A DNA stretch of 64,000 nucleotides from Streptomyces caniscabiei (lineage in GTDB: Bacteria > Actinomycetota > Actinomycetes > Streptomycetales > Streptomycetaceae), in the NCBI RefSeq assembly GCF_014930365.1, contig NZ_JABXWI010000006.1, positions 186,001 to 250,000 of the forward strand. Reading direction: 5' to 3'. Made by a program: the position numbers and the translations under genes. Of this stretch, positions 15,649-24,174 are shown piece by piece (the stretch's first letter is position 1; each line of letters begins with the position of its first letter). Below the pieces are notes generated by a model, which saw nothing but the letters and a program-made list of their open reading frames with translations, was not told the DNA's origin and made no database searches.

Positions 15649-17121
15649 TTACAGAGCGGTGCGGGCGAGGGGCAGGGCGGCGAGGGTGAAGGCCGTCGGC
15701 TGCTGGTAGTTGAGGCGGCGCAGGTCGACGCCGGCGGTGACGGCGGCGGTCTCGATCTGCGCGCAGGCCGCGTCGAGGAGGGCATCGGTGTCGGCGGTGA
15801 CGGTGACCAGGCCGGTCAGGGCGACGTCGGCGTGCCCGGCGATGAGCTGGCGCTCGCGCTGTTTGACGTCGGCGTACTCGACGGAGTCTTCCTCACTGTC
15901 GACCTGGCCGCGGCGGGCGCGCTCGTTGGCATCGGCGATGATCGCCGCCTTCTTCCGCTGGACGTCCCGCAGCGCGGACTCGAGCTGCTGCGGCACATAT
16001 ATGAGGGAGAGGCTGCGGCGGACCCCGGCGGTGAACATGATCTGGTGCAGAAACCCGGCTCCCATCTCGGTCCGCGGCCAGTTCTCCACCCAGTACGTGG
16101 CGTGGCGGGCGGTGTCGGTGGCGAGCCGGTCGTACTCCTCGACCTGGACGACGGGCCCGGCGGCTGCCGGGTCCGCCTCGGCGCGCCCGGTGTCGGACCA
16201 CTGCTGGAGCGCGGCAAGGGCCTGCGGGTCGTAGGCGGTGCGGATCACGGCGGCGATCTCCCGGGCGCTCAGCCACCCGGTGACCAGCAGTCCGGCGTTG
16301 CGGGCGGCCTGGGCGACGGAGGCGGTGGTCTGCTCCATGACGGTGAACGCGCCCGGCAGCCCTCCACCGGCCTGCGAGATCAGGCGTCTGGCGGCCTTGA
16401 GATCGAGGGAGATGGCGAGGTAGGTCTCGTGCGGGGCGGCGGCCGGGCCTGCGGAGGCGACCAGCTCGGAGTAGATCTGCCCGGCGACCGGGGTCTGGGG
16501 CTGGCCGTGCTGAGTCCAGTGGCGGACGAGGGTGTCGCCGGAGTCGGGGACCGTGCGCTCCAGGACCTGCACGGTGGCGACGTGCCCGGTGCGGGCGATA
16601 CCCGCCAGCGCACGCCCCCAGCCGTTCACGTTGTGGTTCTGCGTCGCGGCGTCCAGCAGGGCGAATGCGCGGGATGTGACGCGGGCGACGGCGGTCAGGG
16701 TCTGGCGGTGCGGATCGTAAACGGCGGCAGCCCCGTTGGCGGAGTCGCCGGGGGTGACGACCTTGAGCGAGGCGGCGGTGCCGGGCAGGTGAAGGATGCC
16801 GTCCTGCCGGGGCCGAGTGAGGGGCCGGGCGAGCCAGAGCATCTGGCCGGTGCGGCGGCGCTGCGCGTAGCGGGCGACGATCGGCGCCCAGTCGATCAGG
16901 GAGCGGCCGTGCCGGCGGATCGCGACGAGCGCCCCCGACGCAGCCCACAGCGGGGCCAGGGCGACGGCGCCGAGCAGTCCGGTGGAGATTACCGTCATCA
17001 GCAGCAGCGCCAACGTGCATGACACGAGGACGAGTTGGGGCAAGGAGAGGCCGAGGAGGATGCCGCGGCGGGACCGGTGCGGGAACTTCACCGTGACCGG
17101 GGCGACGGAGAGATCAGTCAA
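15649..17121 (-). CDS. SCO6880-family conjugation protein
   Basis: 490 residues. The start is TTG at 17121, after CCAGGAGCCGCCCC; a frame to 17181 exists but lacks a site. Two hydrophobic helices lie near residues 22-65 (GLSLPQLVLVSCTLALLLMT and LLGAVALAPLWAASGALVAI), as in VirB3/PrgI-type segments, followed by a large cytoplasmic domain. The length and the pattern LTDLSVAPVTVKFPHRSRRG match the family called SCO6880 in Streptomyces transfer loci. It is thought to pair with the VirB4-type ATPase. The gene lies between the TrbL-like and DUF6238 genes. Confidence 0.75.
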   Translation of the reverse strand: MTDLSVAPVTVKFPHRSRRGILLGLSLPQLVLVSCTLALLLMTVISTGLLGAVALAPLWAASGALVAIRRHGRSLIDWAPIVARYAQRRRTGQMLWLARPLTRPRQDGILHLPGTAASLKVVTPGDSANGAAAVYDPHRQTLTAVARVTSRAFALLDAATQNHNVNGWGRALAGIARTGHVATVQVLERTVPDSGDTLVRHWTQHGQPQTPVAGQIYSELVASAGPAAAPHETYLAISLDLKAARRLISQAGGGLPGAFTVMEQTTASVAQAARNAGLLVTGWLSAREIAAVIRTAYDPQALAALQQWSDTGRAEADPAAAGPVVQVEEYDRLATDTARHATYWVENWPRTEMGAGFLHQIMFTAGVRRSLSLIYVPQQLESALRDVQRKKAAIIADANERARRGQVDSEEDSVEYADVKQRERQLIAGHADVALTGLVTVTADTDALLDAACAQIETAAVTAGVDLRRLNYQQPTAFTLAALPLARTAL

Positions 17122-17202
17122 GGGGCGGCTCCTGGAGGCGCGGGTGGAACCCGGGGGCGGGAGGGAGCGTGCACATCCCACCCCCGGGAGTCGGTCAGGG
17201 GA

Positions 17203-18579
17203 TCAGAGGCCGGTCGGTGGCGGCGGTGATGCCGACCCGCTGGACGTGGCGTTCTGTGAGTCGGAGGAGGGGGGTGCGCCCTGCGGCGGCGTCGTGGTCG
17301 GCGGAGCGGACTGCCATCCGCCGCCCTGGCCGGACGCGGCGCTCGCGCCGGATCCGCCCGGCCAGGGGCTGCCGCCCACCTGGCCGGTGGTGTCGTCCGA
17401 CACGCTCGTCGGCCCGGGCTGGACGGCCTTCTCCAGACCGGACTTGACGGCATCGCCGCCGGGCGAGACGCCCGTTCCCCCGCCGCCCTGCGGACCTTCC
17501 CTGCCGTCTCCGCCTCCACCGGTCGGGTTGGCGGCGACATCGCCGGGGAAACCGCCCCCGCCAGCGGCGTCGGGCCCCTGCGGTGCGGCGCCTGCTCCGG
17601 CTGCAGCGCCACCGGTTCCGGCGGTGGCCGCAGCTGCGGCGGCCTTGCGGGCGGCCTTCTCGGCGTGGGCCTTGGCGATCTGGGCTCCAGCGCCACCGGC
17701 CCGGTGGATGGATTCGCCGTCGGTGCCGTCGGCCGCCCAGTGCACGAACTTGAAGACGGCGTACGGGCACAGCAGGACCAGGGTCATGATCACGATGCCG
17801 GACATGACGTCGGCCAGAGCGGCGATGCCGTCCTTGGCCTCGGTTTTGCCCATGGCAGCGATACCGAGTACGAAGATCACGGTCATCAGGAGCTTGGAGA
17901 CCACGAGGGTGGCGGTGGCTTCGATCCAGCCCTTGCGCCAGCGGCGTGCGACCTCCCACCCGCCACCGGCGGAAGCGAAGATGGCCAGGGTGACCATGAC
18001 GAGGATGCCGACCTTGCGGACCATCATCACGCACCAGTAGAGGAAGGCGCCGAGGGCGGCGCCGAGACCGGTGACGACCGTAACGAGCCAGCCCAGTCCG
18101 GACAGGCTGGCGATCTGGTTCACCTTCACGATGCGGCGCACCGCCGATTCGATGTCCAGCTTCGCGGCTTTGAACAGGCCGTCGGAGACGGCGTCGACCA
18201 CCTCGACGGCAACCGTGGTCAGGGCGATGGCGCAGAAGGCGAACAGAACGCCCGACATGGTGCCGGTGAATGCCTGTGTGAGGGCTTGTCCATCGCGTCT
18301 GACGGCGGCCCGGACCAGCTGCGCGCAGAACGTCGCCACCAGCAGAACCAGGCCCAGCGGCAAGAGCATCTCGTAGTTGTCGCGGAACCAGCCGGCGTTC
18401 AGATCGACCTTCGTGGTGGTGTTGACCGCCTCGGCCGCCAGATCGGCTGCGGCAGCTGCCAGTTCACCTGCCGACTTCGCCATCCAGTCACCGATGGCCT
18501 TGCCGGGGTCCGAGGCGAAATCCACCGCGTCGCCGACGGCGCACAGCTTGTCTGCCAGGGGAAAATCACAGAAACCCAC
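17203..18579 (-). CDS. TrbL/VirB6-like membrane protein
   Basis: 458 residues from GTG at 18579. Five to seven hydrophobic segments lie between residues about 70 and 285 (LLPLGLVLLVATFCAQL, GVLFAFCAIALTTVAVEVV, LLMTVIFVLGIAAM, GIVIMTLVLLCPYAVF). A long Gly/Pro/Ala-rich C-terminal tail of about 150 residues follows. A multi-spanning core plus a disordered tail is typical of the polytopic channel protein of Gram-positive type IV systems. Its place between the SCO6880-like and VirB8-like genes supports the call. Confidence 0.75.
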   Translation of the reverse strand: MGFCDFPLADKLCAVGDAVDFASDPGKAIGDWMAKSAGELAAAAADLAAEAVNTTTKVDLNAGWFRDNYEMLLPLGLVLLVATFCAQLVRAAVRRDGQALTQAFTGTMSGVLFAFCAIALTTVAVEVVDAVSDGLFKAAKLDIESAVRRIVKVNQIASLSGLGWLVTVVTGLGAALGAFLYWCVMMVRKVGILVMVTLAIFASAGGGWEVARRWRKGWIEATATLVVSKLLMTVIFVLGIAAMGKTEAKDGIAALADVMSGIVIMTLVLLCPYAVFKFVHWAADGTDGESIHRAGGAGAQIAKAHAEKAARKAAAAAATAGTGGAAAGAGAAPQGPDAAGGGGFPGDVAANPTGGGGDGREGPQGGGGTGVSPGGDAVKSGLEKAVQPGPTSVSDDTTGQVGGSPWPGGSGASAASGQGGGWQSAPPTTTPPQGAPPSSDSQNATSSGSASPPPPTGL

Positions 18580-18615
18580 GGGGAGTTACTCCTCCATTCT
18601 TGTGTCAGGCGCGGG

Positions 18616-19308
18616 TCACTGCGTGACGCTCGGAGCGATGGCGGCCAAGGTGCAGTCGTGATTCGGGCGGCACTGCACGGCGAGGGTCACGGCGCGTTCC
18701 TCGGCTCCACCACCGCCCTTCTTCCAGGCGATCTGCTGCTTGCCGTTGACGGTGACGACGTAGATGTACGCCTCGGTGATCGCGGACGGGTCGTCGGCCA
18801 GCGCCTGCTTGAACGCGGAGGGGTAGTGGCCCTCGGTGACGTGGGCGGTGGCGTGCTGGTCCTGGTCGGCCATCCGCGACCACAGCACCGGATCGGGAAC
18901 CTGGCCGGAGACCGAGGCCCAGTCGGCGTACCTGGTCTCCGTGGTCATCCAGGCGCGCATACCGGCGAGTTGCTGGTCGCGGCTGGTGTCGCGGGTGTCG
19001 TAGGACCACAGCATCTGGGCCGCCGCCTTGGCGTAGGCGACCGGCTCGGCGATCTGCGGAGGCGTGGGCACCGACCCGGATCCGGAGGACGGCTTCGGGG
19101 CGGGCTCGGAGGAGGACGGGCTGTGAGCCGGGGCGGGCGCGGCGGCGTCCGGGGCCGGGTGGCCGTCCCTGCCGCCGGTCAGCAGGGCGATGATCCCGGC
19201 GATGGCGAGCAGAACGGCGAGGATGGAGGCAACGATCGCGATGCGCCGGTTGGCGGACCAGCCTGCGCCGTACGAGGACAGCGAAAAGGAGGGGAATCGT
19301 TTCCGCAT
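18616..19308 (-). CDS. VirB8-like single-pass transfer protein
   Basis: 230 residues from ATG at 19308, overlapping the DUF6112 stop by one base (TGATG). A short cytoplasmic head is followed by one transmembrane helix (IAIVASILAVLLAIAGIIAL, about 22-42), a Pro/Ser-rich linker, then a globular extracytoplasmic domain (about 85-230) with SYDTRDTSRDQQLAGMRAWM and TLAVQCRPNHDCTLAAIAPS. This layout is that of VirB8/TcpC-type proteins with NTF2-like folds. The call rests on topology and context. Confidence 0.65.
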   Translation of the reverse strand: MRKRFPSFSLSSYGAGWSANRRIAIVASILAVLLAIAGIIALLTGGRDGHPAPDAAAPAPAHSPSSSEPAPKPSSGSGSVPTPPQIAEPVAYAKAAAQMLWSYDTRDTSRDQQLAGMRAWMTTETRYADWASVSGQVPDPVLWSRMADQDQHATAHVTEGHYPSAFKQALADDPSAITEAYIYVVTVNGKQQIAWKKGGGGAEERAVTLAVQCRPNHDCTLAAIAPSVTQ

Positions 19309-19622
19309 CAGCGGACCTGCGACCCGAGGGCTGAGAAGAAGGCGACGATGCCGTTCGCAGCGCCAAGACCGAGGGCGGCGCCCGCGGCCACGACCGCACC
19401 CTTCTTGCCGTTGGCCTCGGCCTGGTGACCACCGGTGTGGTGACCCCAGGCCCAAACGCCGAGCGAGACGGCGAGGGCGCCGACGACGGCGATGATCCCG
19501 AACAGGTTGATCGAGTTGACGACGTTCTTCAGCACGCTCAGCCCGGGCAACCCGCCGCCCTTGGGCGAGATTCCTGGGTCGTAGGCGAGCTGGATGACGC
19601 GGTCTGAGAGAGAGACGGACAT
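19308..19622 (-). CDS. DUF6112 pilin-like membrane protein
   Basis: 104 residues. Two hydrophobic helices (NLFGIIAVVGALAVSLGVWAW at about 40-60 and GAVVAAGAALGLGAANGIVA at about 75-94) surround a short loop. The beginning GLPGLSVLKNVVNSINLFGI is the signature of DUF6112 as I recall it. Size and topology resemble VirB2-type subunits. The start ATG at 19622 lies 139 bases after the lytic protein gene. It probably forms part of the transfer channel or a surface structure. Confidence 0.75.
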   Translation of the reverse strand: MSVSLSDRVIQLAYDPGISPKGGGLPGLSVLKNVVNSINLFGIIAVVGALAVSLGVWAWGHHTGGHQAEANGKKGAVVAAGAALGLGAANGIVAFFSALGSQVR

Positions 19623-19761
19623 AGGGGTGGCGGGGCTCCTTGCATACGCGGGCCAGGCGAGGGCCCGCGGGAAAGAGGGGAAGCGGAGGGGGAGGTGCGC
19701 TCGGGGCGCGGAAGTGGCCGCGGCGGCGGCCCGTCCGGAGCGGTGCCGGGGCGGGGCGGCG

Positions 19762-20892
19762 TCAGATGACGCGGCGGGCGGCGAGAATCGTCCAGTCCTT
19801 GATCGGGGTGATCCGGACCGGCTTCGATGTGCGCGGCGCCTCGATCACGAGGCCCTCGCCCATGTACATGCCGACGTGCTCGGGCCGGGCGGCGGTGCCA
19901 CGGCTGAAGATCAGGTCACCGGGCTCAAGTTGGGCGGTCGGGACCGCCTTACCCTCGTTGACCTGCGTGTAGGTGGTGCGAGTGAGCGTGACGCCGGCAT
20001 GCGCGTACGCCTGCTGCATCAGGCTGGAGCAGTCGCAGCGGCCCATGGGGTCGGGGCCGTGCGCGTTGGTGCAGGAGCCGCCCCATTGGTAGAGCGTGCC
20101 GAGCTGGTGCATCGCCCACTCGATGGCCTTGCGTGCCTTCGGATCGGCGTTTGTGGGGATCGCGTATCCCTTCGGGACGCTCCCTTCGGGGATGCGGCCG
20201 AAGCCGGATCCGTCCTGGCCCGGCGCGCAGCCGGTCGTGCCGGTCGACGGTTGCTTGCCCTGGTCCGCGCCCTTGCCGTCCGCGTCATGGCCGCCGGGGA
20301 AGGTCTTGGCGATGGCTTCCTGCAGTGCGGTGGCCAGGTTCTCCCACTGCGCGTACGCGTTCGGCAGGCCGGACTTCTGCACGGCTTGGGCGGCCTGGGT
20401 GATGGTCATCTGCTGCCAGCCGTTCACCTTGAGCAAGTGCTTGTAGAACTGCTCGCTCGCATAGACCGGGTCGCGGATCTGCTGGGCGCTGCCCCAGCCC
20501 TGCGAGGGACGCTGCTGGAACAGGCCGAGGGAATCCCTGTCGCCGTAGCCGAGGTTGCGCAGTCGGCTCTCCTGCATCGCCGTGGCTAGCGCGACGATCC
20601 GTCCCTTTTTGGGGACGTCGAGCGAGAGGCCGGTGGCCACGATCGTCGCCGCGTTGGGGACCTGCTCGGCGGGCAGGTCCAGGCCCTTGATGTGGACGTT
20701 CTTGCCGGACGCGCCGTCGAGGATCTTGGTGACTTGTTCGGCGACCTTGTCGCTGTCGATGTCGCTCAGGCAGTTGCTGAAGGAGCCGCTGCTCTGCACG
20801 GCGTCGGCGGAGGAGGCCAGCATCATGCCGGTGCCGGCGATCAGGATCGGGGAGAGGAAGACGACGCCGATGCCGGCGGCGAGCGCCTTCAA
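19762..20892 (-). CDS. Bifunctional lytic transglycosylase/NlpC-P60 peptidase
   Basis: 376 residues from TTG at 20892. An N-terminal signal anchor (GVVFLSPILIAGTGMML) is followed by a lysozyme-like region with ALATAMQESRLRNLGYGDRD and LGLFQQRPSQGWG (about 100-170). The C-terminal NlpC/P60 domain (about 255-376) carries the catalytic Cys in GRCDCSSLMQQAYAHAG and the His in EHVGMYMGEG. Such proteins open the peptidoglycan for Gram-positive conjugation channels (VirB1-like role). The start codon overlaps the stop of a 20-codon leader frame by four bases (TTGA). Confidence 0.85.
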   Translation of the reverse strand: MKALAAGIGVVFLSPILIAGTGMMLASSADAVQSSGSFSNCLSDIDSDKVAEQVTKILDGASGKNVHIKGLDLPAEQVPNAATIVATGLSLDVPKKGRIVALATAMQESRLRNLGYGDRDSLGLFQQRPSQGWGSAQQIRDPVYASEQFYKHLLKVNGWQQMTITQAAQAVQKSGLPNAYAQWENLATALQEAIAKTFPGGHDADGKGADQGKQPSTGTTGCAPGQDGSGFGRIPEGSVPKGYAIPTNADPKARKAIEWAMHQLGTLYQWGGSCTNAHGPDPMGRCDCSSLMQQAYAHAGVTLTRTTYTQVNEGKAVPTAQLEPGDLIFSRGTAARPEHVGMYMGEGLVIEAPRTSKPVRITPIKDWTILAARRVI

Positions 20893-20951
20893 CCGGAGCG
20901 GACCGCTCGCCGCTCAGCGTTTTCGGGCAGGGGTGGGTAGCGAGACGTCAT
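20889..20951 (-). CDS. 20-codon leader frame upstream of the lytic protein
   Basis: ATG at 20951 follows GAAGGACA and opens MTSRYPPLPENAERRAVRSG, ending in a TGA that shares four bases with the TTG start of the NlpC/P60 gene. The lytic gene has only a weak ribosome-binding site, so reinitiation from this leader would explain its expression. It could also be a relic of a larger gene. Seen in the sequence; the coupling role is inferred. Confidence 0.4.
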   Translation of the reverse strand: MTSRYPPLPENAERRAVRSG

Positions 20952-21406
20952 GAGCGTGTCCTTCGGGGTGCGGTGTCCGGCGTGCCGCGTGCGCGAGGCG
21001 TGGTGGAAGGGCGCGGCGGCCGGGGTGGGCGATCGGGACGGGCCGGCGCGGGCGAGTTGCCGCTCGCTCCGCGTGGCCGGGCCGTGAGCTAGGTGTGCCG
21101 AGGCAAGGGGGTGCCTCCGTGAGGTGTGGCGGGAAGTAGCCAGCGGCGGTGTGCGCCGGGCGGTTCAAAAACAGTAAGCGCGAATCGGCGGTTGACCAAA
21201 AAGTCGGCGTGAAGTATCGGGATCCGGCACCTCGGCAACGCACTTCTTGGTCGTCGGCGCTTTCGCCTCTACAGTTTTTGGACTCCCCCCTCGCCCTCCT
21301 CGGTCTGCGGCCCTGGGCTTCTGCATGCCCAATTCCGGCCCGCGAGGACTCCTGCGCGAGGCGGTTGGTTACCTCCGCGACTCCGCACCCGAATAGGGGT
21401 TCCTCT
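20952..21406. promoter_or_regulatory. Divergent intergenic region between the two gene trains
   Basis: This 455-bp region separates the minus-strand channel genes from the plus-strand methylase operon. The part at 21168-21285 is less GC-rich than its surroundings and holds near-inverted segments TTCAAAAACAGTAAG (about 21165) and CTACAGTTTTTGGAC (about 21276). Between them TTGACC (21208-21213) resembles a -35 box. It is the only place from which both trains can be driven, so promoters and operators are expected here. The left 200 bp hold nothing else recognisable. Confidence 0.45.
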
Positions 21407-22162
21407 TTGCCTTTTTCTCTGCACCAGGGCGACGCCCTCAGCGTTCTCGCCGGCCTTCCGGACGGCTGCGTCGACTCCGTCATCACCGATCCGCCGTACA
21501 ACTCGGGCGGTAGGACTGCGAAGGAGCGCACGACCCGCTCCGCGAAGCAGAAGTACACCTCTGCCGATTCCAAGAACGACCTCGCCGACTTCACCGGCGA
21601 GAACATGGACCAGAGGTCTTACTCGTTCTGGCTGACGCAGATCATGACCGAGGCCCACCGCCTCACCAAGAGCGGCGGGACCGCGCTGCTGTTCACCGAC
21701 TGGCGCCAACTGCCGACCACGACGGACGCGATCCAGGCGGCCGGCTGGCTGTGGCGTGGGGTGCTGGCCTGGCACAAGCCGCAGGCCAGGCCCCAGCGCG
21801 GGAGGTTCACGCAAAACTGCGAGTTCATCGTCTGGGCCAGCAAGGGGCCGATCGACGGCTCCCGGAACCCGGTCTATCTACCGGGTATGTACTCCGCGTC
21901 GCAGCCCTCGGGGGCGAAGCGCCAGCACATCACGCAGAAGCCCGTCGAGGTGATGCGCGAGCTGGTCAAGATCAGCCCTGAGGGCGGCACGGTGCTCGAC
22001 TTCTGTGCCGGCTCCGGCTCCACGGGCGTCGCCGCCCTGCTGGAAGGCCGGGACTTCATCGGCGTGGAGAAGACCGAGCACTACGCGTCGATCGCGGAAG
22101 CTCGGCTCACCGAAACGATCCGCGAGACCCTCACTCAGGACGACGTGATTCTCGCCGTCTGA
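21407..22162 (+). CDS. DNA methyltransferase, N4-cytosine/N6-adenine type
   Basis: 251 residues from TTG at 21407 after TAGGGGTTCCTCT. The catalytic motif DPPYNSGG (about 25-32) comes first and the S-adenosylmethionine-binding motif FCAGSGSTGVAALLEGRDFI near residue 200, which is the beta-class order. HITQKPVEVMRELVKIS (about 175-191) is the usual target-side motif. No restriction endonuclease is adjacent, so it is an orphan methylase. On a conjugative element it may protect incoming DNA from host restriction. It is the first gene of the plus train. Confidence 0.85.
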   Translation: MPFSLHQGDALSVLAGLPDGCVDSVITDPPYNSGGRTAKERTTRSAKQKYTSADSKNDLADFTGENMDQRSYSFWLTQIMTEAHRLTKSGGTALLFTDWRQLPTTTDAIQAAGWLWRGVLAWHKPQARPQRGRFTQNCEFIVWASKGPIDGSRNPVYLPGMYSASQPSGAKRQHITQKPVEVMRELVKISPEGGTVLDFCAGSGSTGVAALLEGRDFIGVEKTEHYASIAEARLTETIRETLTQDDVILAV

Positions 22163-22301
22163 GCCGCGAGCGCGCTTCCCGTCAGGGCGGCCGGCACCCA
22201 AGTCGGCAATCCGGCGAAGCGGACTTATAGCTCGCTGGCCGCTCCGCCTCGCCGATTTCGCCCTTCTCTCATTCCGCGTCTCGTAGGAGGCCAACCTTTT
22301 C

Positions 22302-22955
22302 ATGCCCGAGCCCATAAAACCTTCTGACGATGGGGAGTTGGAGCCGGTTCGCATTCCCGATCCGCAGTTGGAGGGAATCGAGGCGAGCGTCCGACGGCTC
22401 ATAGAGCAGTCGGCGCAACAGGCGCAGCAACTCGACCACCTCGCGTCCGCCCCGGAGCCGAGCGGATCGCCGTTCGCCGCGTTCGGCATGCCGGGGCTCG
22501 GCGGGCCGCTTGCCGCCGCTTTGCCGGAGCCCCGCCCGATCCTGGAACTCGACGGGGAGGAAAGGGAAGACGAACTCGACGCCTTGTCGGACTGGGTCGA
22601 CGACTTCTTCCTCCCGGTCTACGGGGCGGAGGTCACCACCGCGGCGCCCTGGTGTCTGCAGTGGCAGGAGCACGACGATGTCGTGGCCTGGCTCCACGCC
22701 CTGTGGCTTGCGTACGAGCAGCACAAGGACCCCGAAGCGGGATTGAGCGGCCTGTTCGTGTGGCACCGGGACTTCCTCACCCACGCCGTTGCGGCGATCC
22801 GCGCACCGGGCGGGCCGCTGTCGGCGTGCATGACCTCTCCTCACCGGCCCGCGCACCGTCTTCTGCCCGGCCCGCCGCCGTCCGTGCGTATGGAGACGGC
22901 GGCGGACCGGGCGGAGGCCGCCGGGCCCGCCGAGCCGGACGAGCCGACGTCATGA
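22302..22955 (+). CDS. DUF4913-type protein
   Basis: 217 residues from ATG at 22302, with TAGGAGG twelve bases upstream. Residues about 90-170 read ALSDWVDDFFLPVYGAEV, APWCLQWQEHDDVVAWLHAL and WLAYEQHKDPEAGLSGLFVW. That is the DUF4913 pattern (Trp-rich, a cysteine next to a QWxEH motif) common on Streptomyces plasmids and integrative elements. Function unknown; such proteins accompany transfer genes. The stop overlaps the next start by four bases (ATGA). Confidence 0.75.
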   Translation: MPEPIKPSDDGELEPVRIPDPQLEGIEASVRRLIEQSAQQAQQLDHLASAPEPSGSPFAAFGMPGLGGPLAAALPEPRPILELDGEEREDELDALSDWVDDFFLPVYGAEVTTAAPWCLQWQEHDDVVAWLHALWLAYEQHKDPEAGLSGLFVWHRDFLTHAVAAIRAPGGPLSACMTSPHRPAHRLLPGPPPSVRMETAADRAEAAGPAEPDEPTS

Positions 22956-23437
22956 CCGCGGGAGCGGGACAGCCCGCCTTCGGACTGAGCTTCGACCCCC
23001 GCGCGCTGACCGATCTCCTCCAGGCCCCCAGCGATATCCGCGACCTGACCCTCGCCTACCTGCAGGAAGTCGTGAACGCGCAGCGTTTCGGGCTACGCCT
23101 CGACGGTGACCTGGTGGGTTATCGAAAGCTGTTCGTGGACTCGCGCAAGGACTGGCGCGTCGTCTACGGCGTCCGCGCGGCGCCCGCGGAGTCCGCGCAC
23201 CCGAAGGAGATCCATGTCGTCGCGGTCCGGCCGCGTGCGGGCAACGACGTCTACGACGAGGTCGGCCGCCGCCTGGGGATGACCCGTCGGCCGCTGAGCG
23301 CCCGCACCCACGCGGCACGCTCCCGCTCCCCGCAGCTGACCAGCCGCACTCCCGTGCCCCGGCCCGGTCCGCCGCCCAGCGCACTGCCGGGTCTGCCCCG
23401 TCCCGCACACAACCCCGCGCACCATCACAGCCGCTGA
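22952..23437 (+). CDS. RelE/ParE-like domain protein
   Basis: 161 residues from ATG at 22952. The core at about 35-105 (RDLTLAYLQEVVNAQRFGLR, RKLFVDSRKDWRVVYGVRAA, KEIHVVAVRPRAGNDVY) has the helix-helix-beta hairpin rhythm of RelE/ParE-fold toxins, including the basic WRVVYGV strand and a final strand of type IHVVAVRPR. The tail (about 115-161) is Pro/Ser/Arg-rich. No antitoxin-like partner overlaps it, so it may be a domesticated fold rather than a toxin. It is coupled to the DUF4913 gene. Confidence 0.55.
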   Translation: MTAGAGQPAFGLSFDPRALTDLLQAPSDIRDLTLAYLQEVVNAQRFGLRLDGDLVGYRKLFVDSRKDWRVVYGVRAAPAESAHPKEIHVVAVRPRAGNDVYDEVGRRLGMTRRPLSARTHAARSRSPQLTSRTPVPRPGPPPSALPGLPRPAHNPAHHHSR

Positions 23438-23455
23438 ACGCACGGAGCCTCGCCT

Positions 23456-24154
23456 ATGCCCCCTGTGCCCGCGTCGACGCCAGCCCGGCGTGCGGTCTCC
23501 CCGCTCGACCATCGCATCGAAGCCGTCACCGGCCACGAGATCGACACCCTGTGGGCCTACCGCGACCGCGGCGTCCTCGACGAGCCGCACGCCCACCTGG
23601 TCGACCGGCACCGGGAGTTGGCCAAGGCCCAGACCGGTGTCACCTTCTACCTCCGCCTGCTCAACCGCCTTTCCAGCGGCGAGTTCGATGTCGATGACGC
23701 CCTGTTCGCGCGCATCGACCGCACCGTGGACCGGCTGGAGGAGGCCACCGACGCGCGGGACGCCGCTGCCCGGAAGGTGCTCGCCGCCCTGGAGCCCATC
23801 GAGGCCGCCGCAGCGGCCTTGGCGCCCGACGCGAAGCCACTCTCGACGGACGACCAGGCGGCGCTGCTCGCCATCGCCGGCGGCGCCAAGCTCTACGAAC
23901 ACCTGCTGACCGGCCGGATGTCCGTCACCGCCGCCTCCGGTACCCGCATCCCTCACGCCAAGGTGCAGCGGCTGGAGGACGCCGGCCTGGTCGTGAGGGA
24001 TACCGGCCACCCCGTGCACGCCGGCCAGCCGGTCTCACTCACCGACGCCGGACGCGCCGCGCTGTTCGCCGCCCGCCGGACGCCCACGACCCAGGCGCCG
24101 AAGGTCCCGGCTCGACCCGGCACATCGCCGTCCACCCCGGCGCAGCGCCGCTGA
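23456..24154 (+). CDS. Helical protein with C-terminal winged-helix-like part
   Basis: 232 residues from ATG at 23456 (CGGAGCCTCGCCT upstream). Residues 20-130 are helical (DALFARIDRTVDRLEEATDA then RDAAARKVLAALEPI). Residues about 150-210 (LLAIAGGAKLYEHLLTGRMS then IPHAKVQRLEDAGLVVRD then VSLTDAGRAAL) look like a winged-helix module, probably DNA-binding. The helical part resembles the small proteins at 25521-26867. Function unknown; possibly a regulator of the element. Confidence 0.6.
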   Translation: MPPVPASTPARRAVSPLDHRIEAVTGHEIDTLWAYRDRGVLDEPHAHLVDRHRELAKAQTGVTFYLRLLNRLSSGEFDVDDALFARIDRTVDRLEEATDARDAAARKVLAALEPIEAAAAALAPDAKPLSTDDQAALLAIAGGAKLYEHLLTGRMSVTAASGTRIPHAKVQRLEDAGLVVRDTGHPVHAGQPVSLTDAGRAALFAARRTPTTQAPKVPARPGTSPSTPAQRR

Positions 24155-24174
24155 ACTCCATCGAAAGGCCCTTG

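Noticed and set aside
12857..20892. Search for a relaxase, oriT or FtsK-type TraB gene in the transfer region
   Set aside because: No relaxase HUH motif or FtsK-type translocase was recognised; the mobilisation genes must lie outside the window, or the nicking enzyme is unrecognised.
22952..23437. Calling the RelE-like protein a toxin-antitoxin toxin
   Set aside because: There is no adjacent antitoxin-like gene; it is coupled to DUF4913 and carries a long extra tail, so only the fold is suggested.
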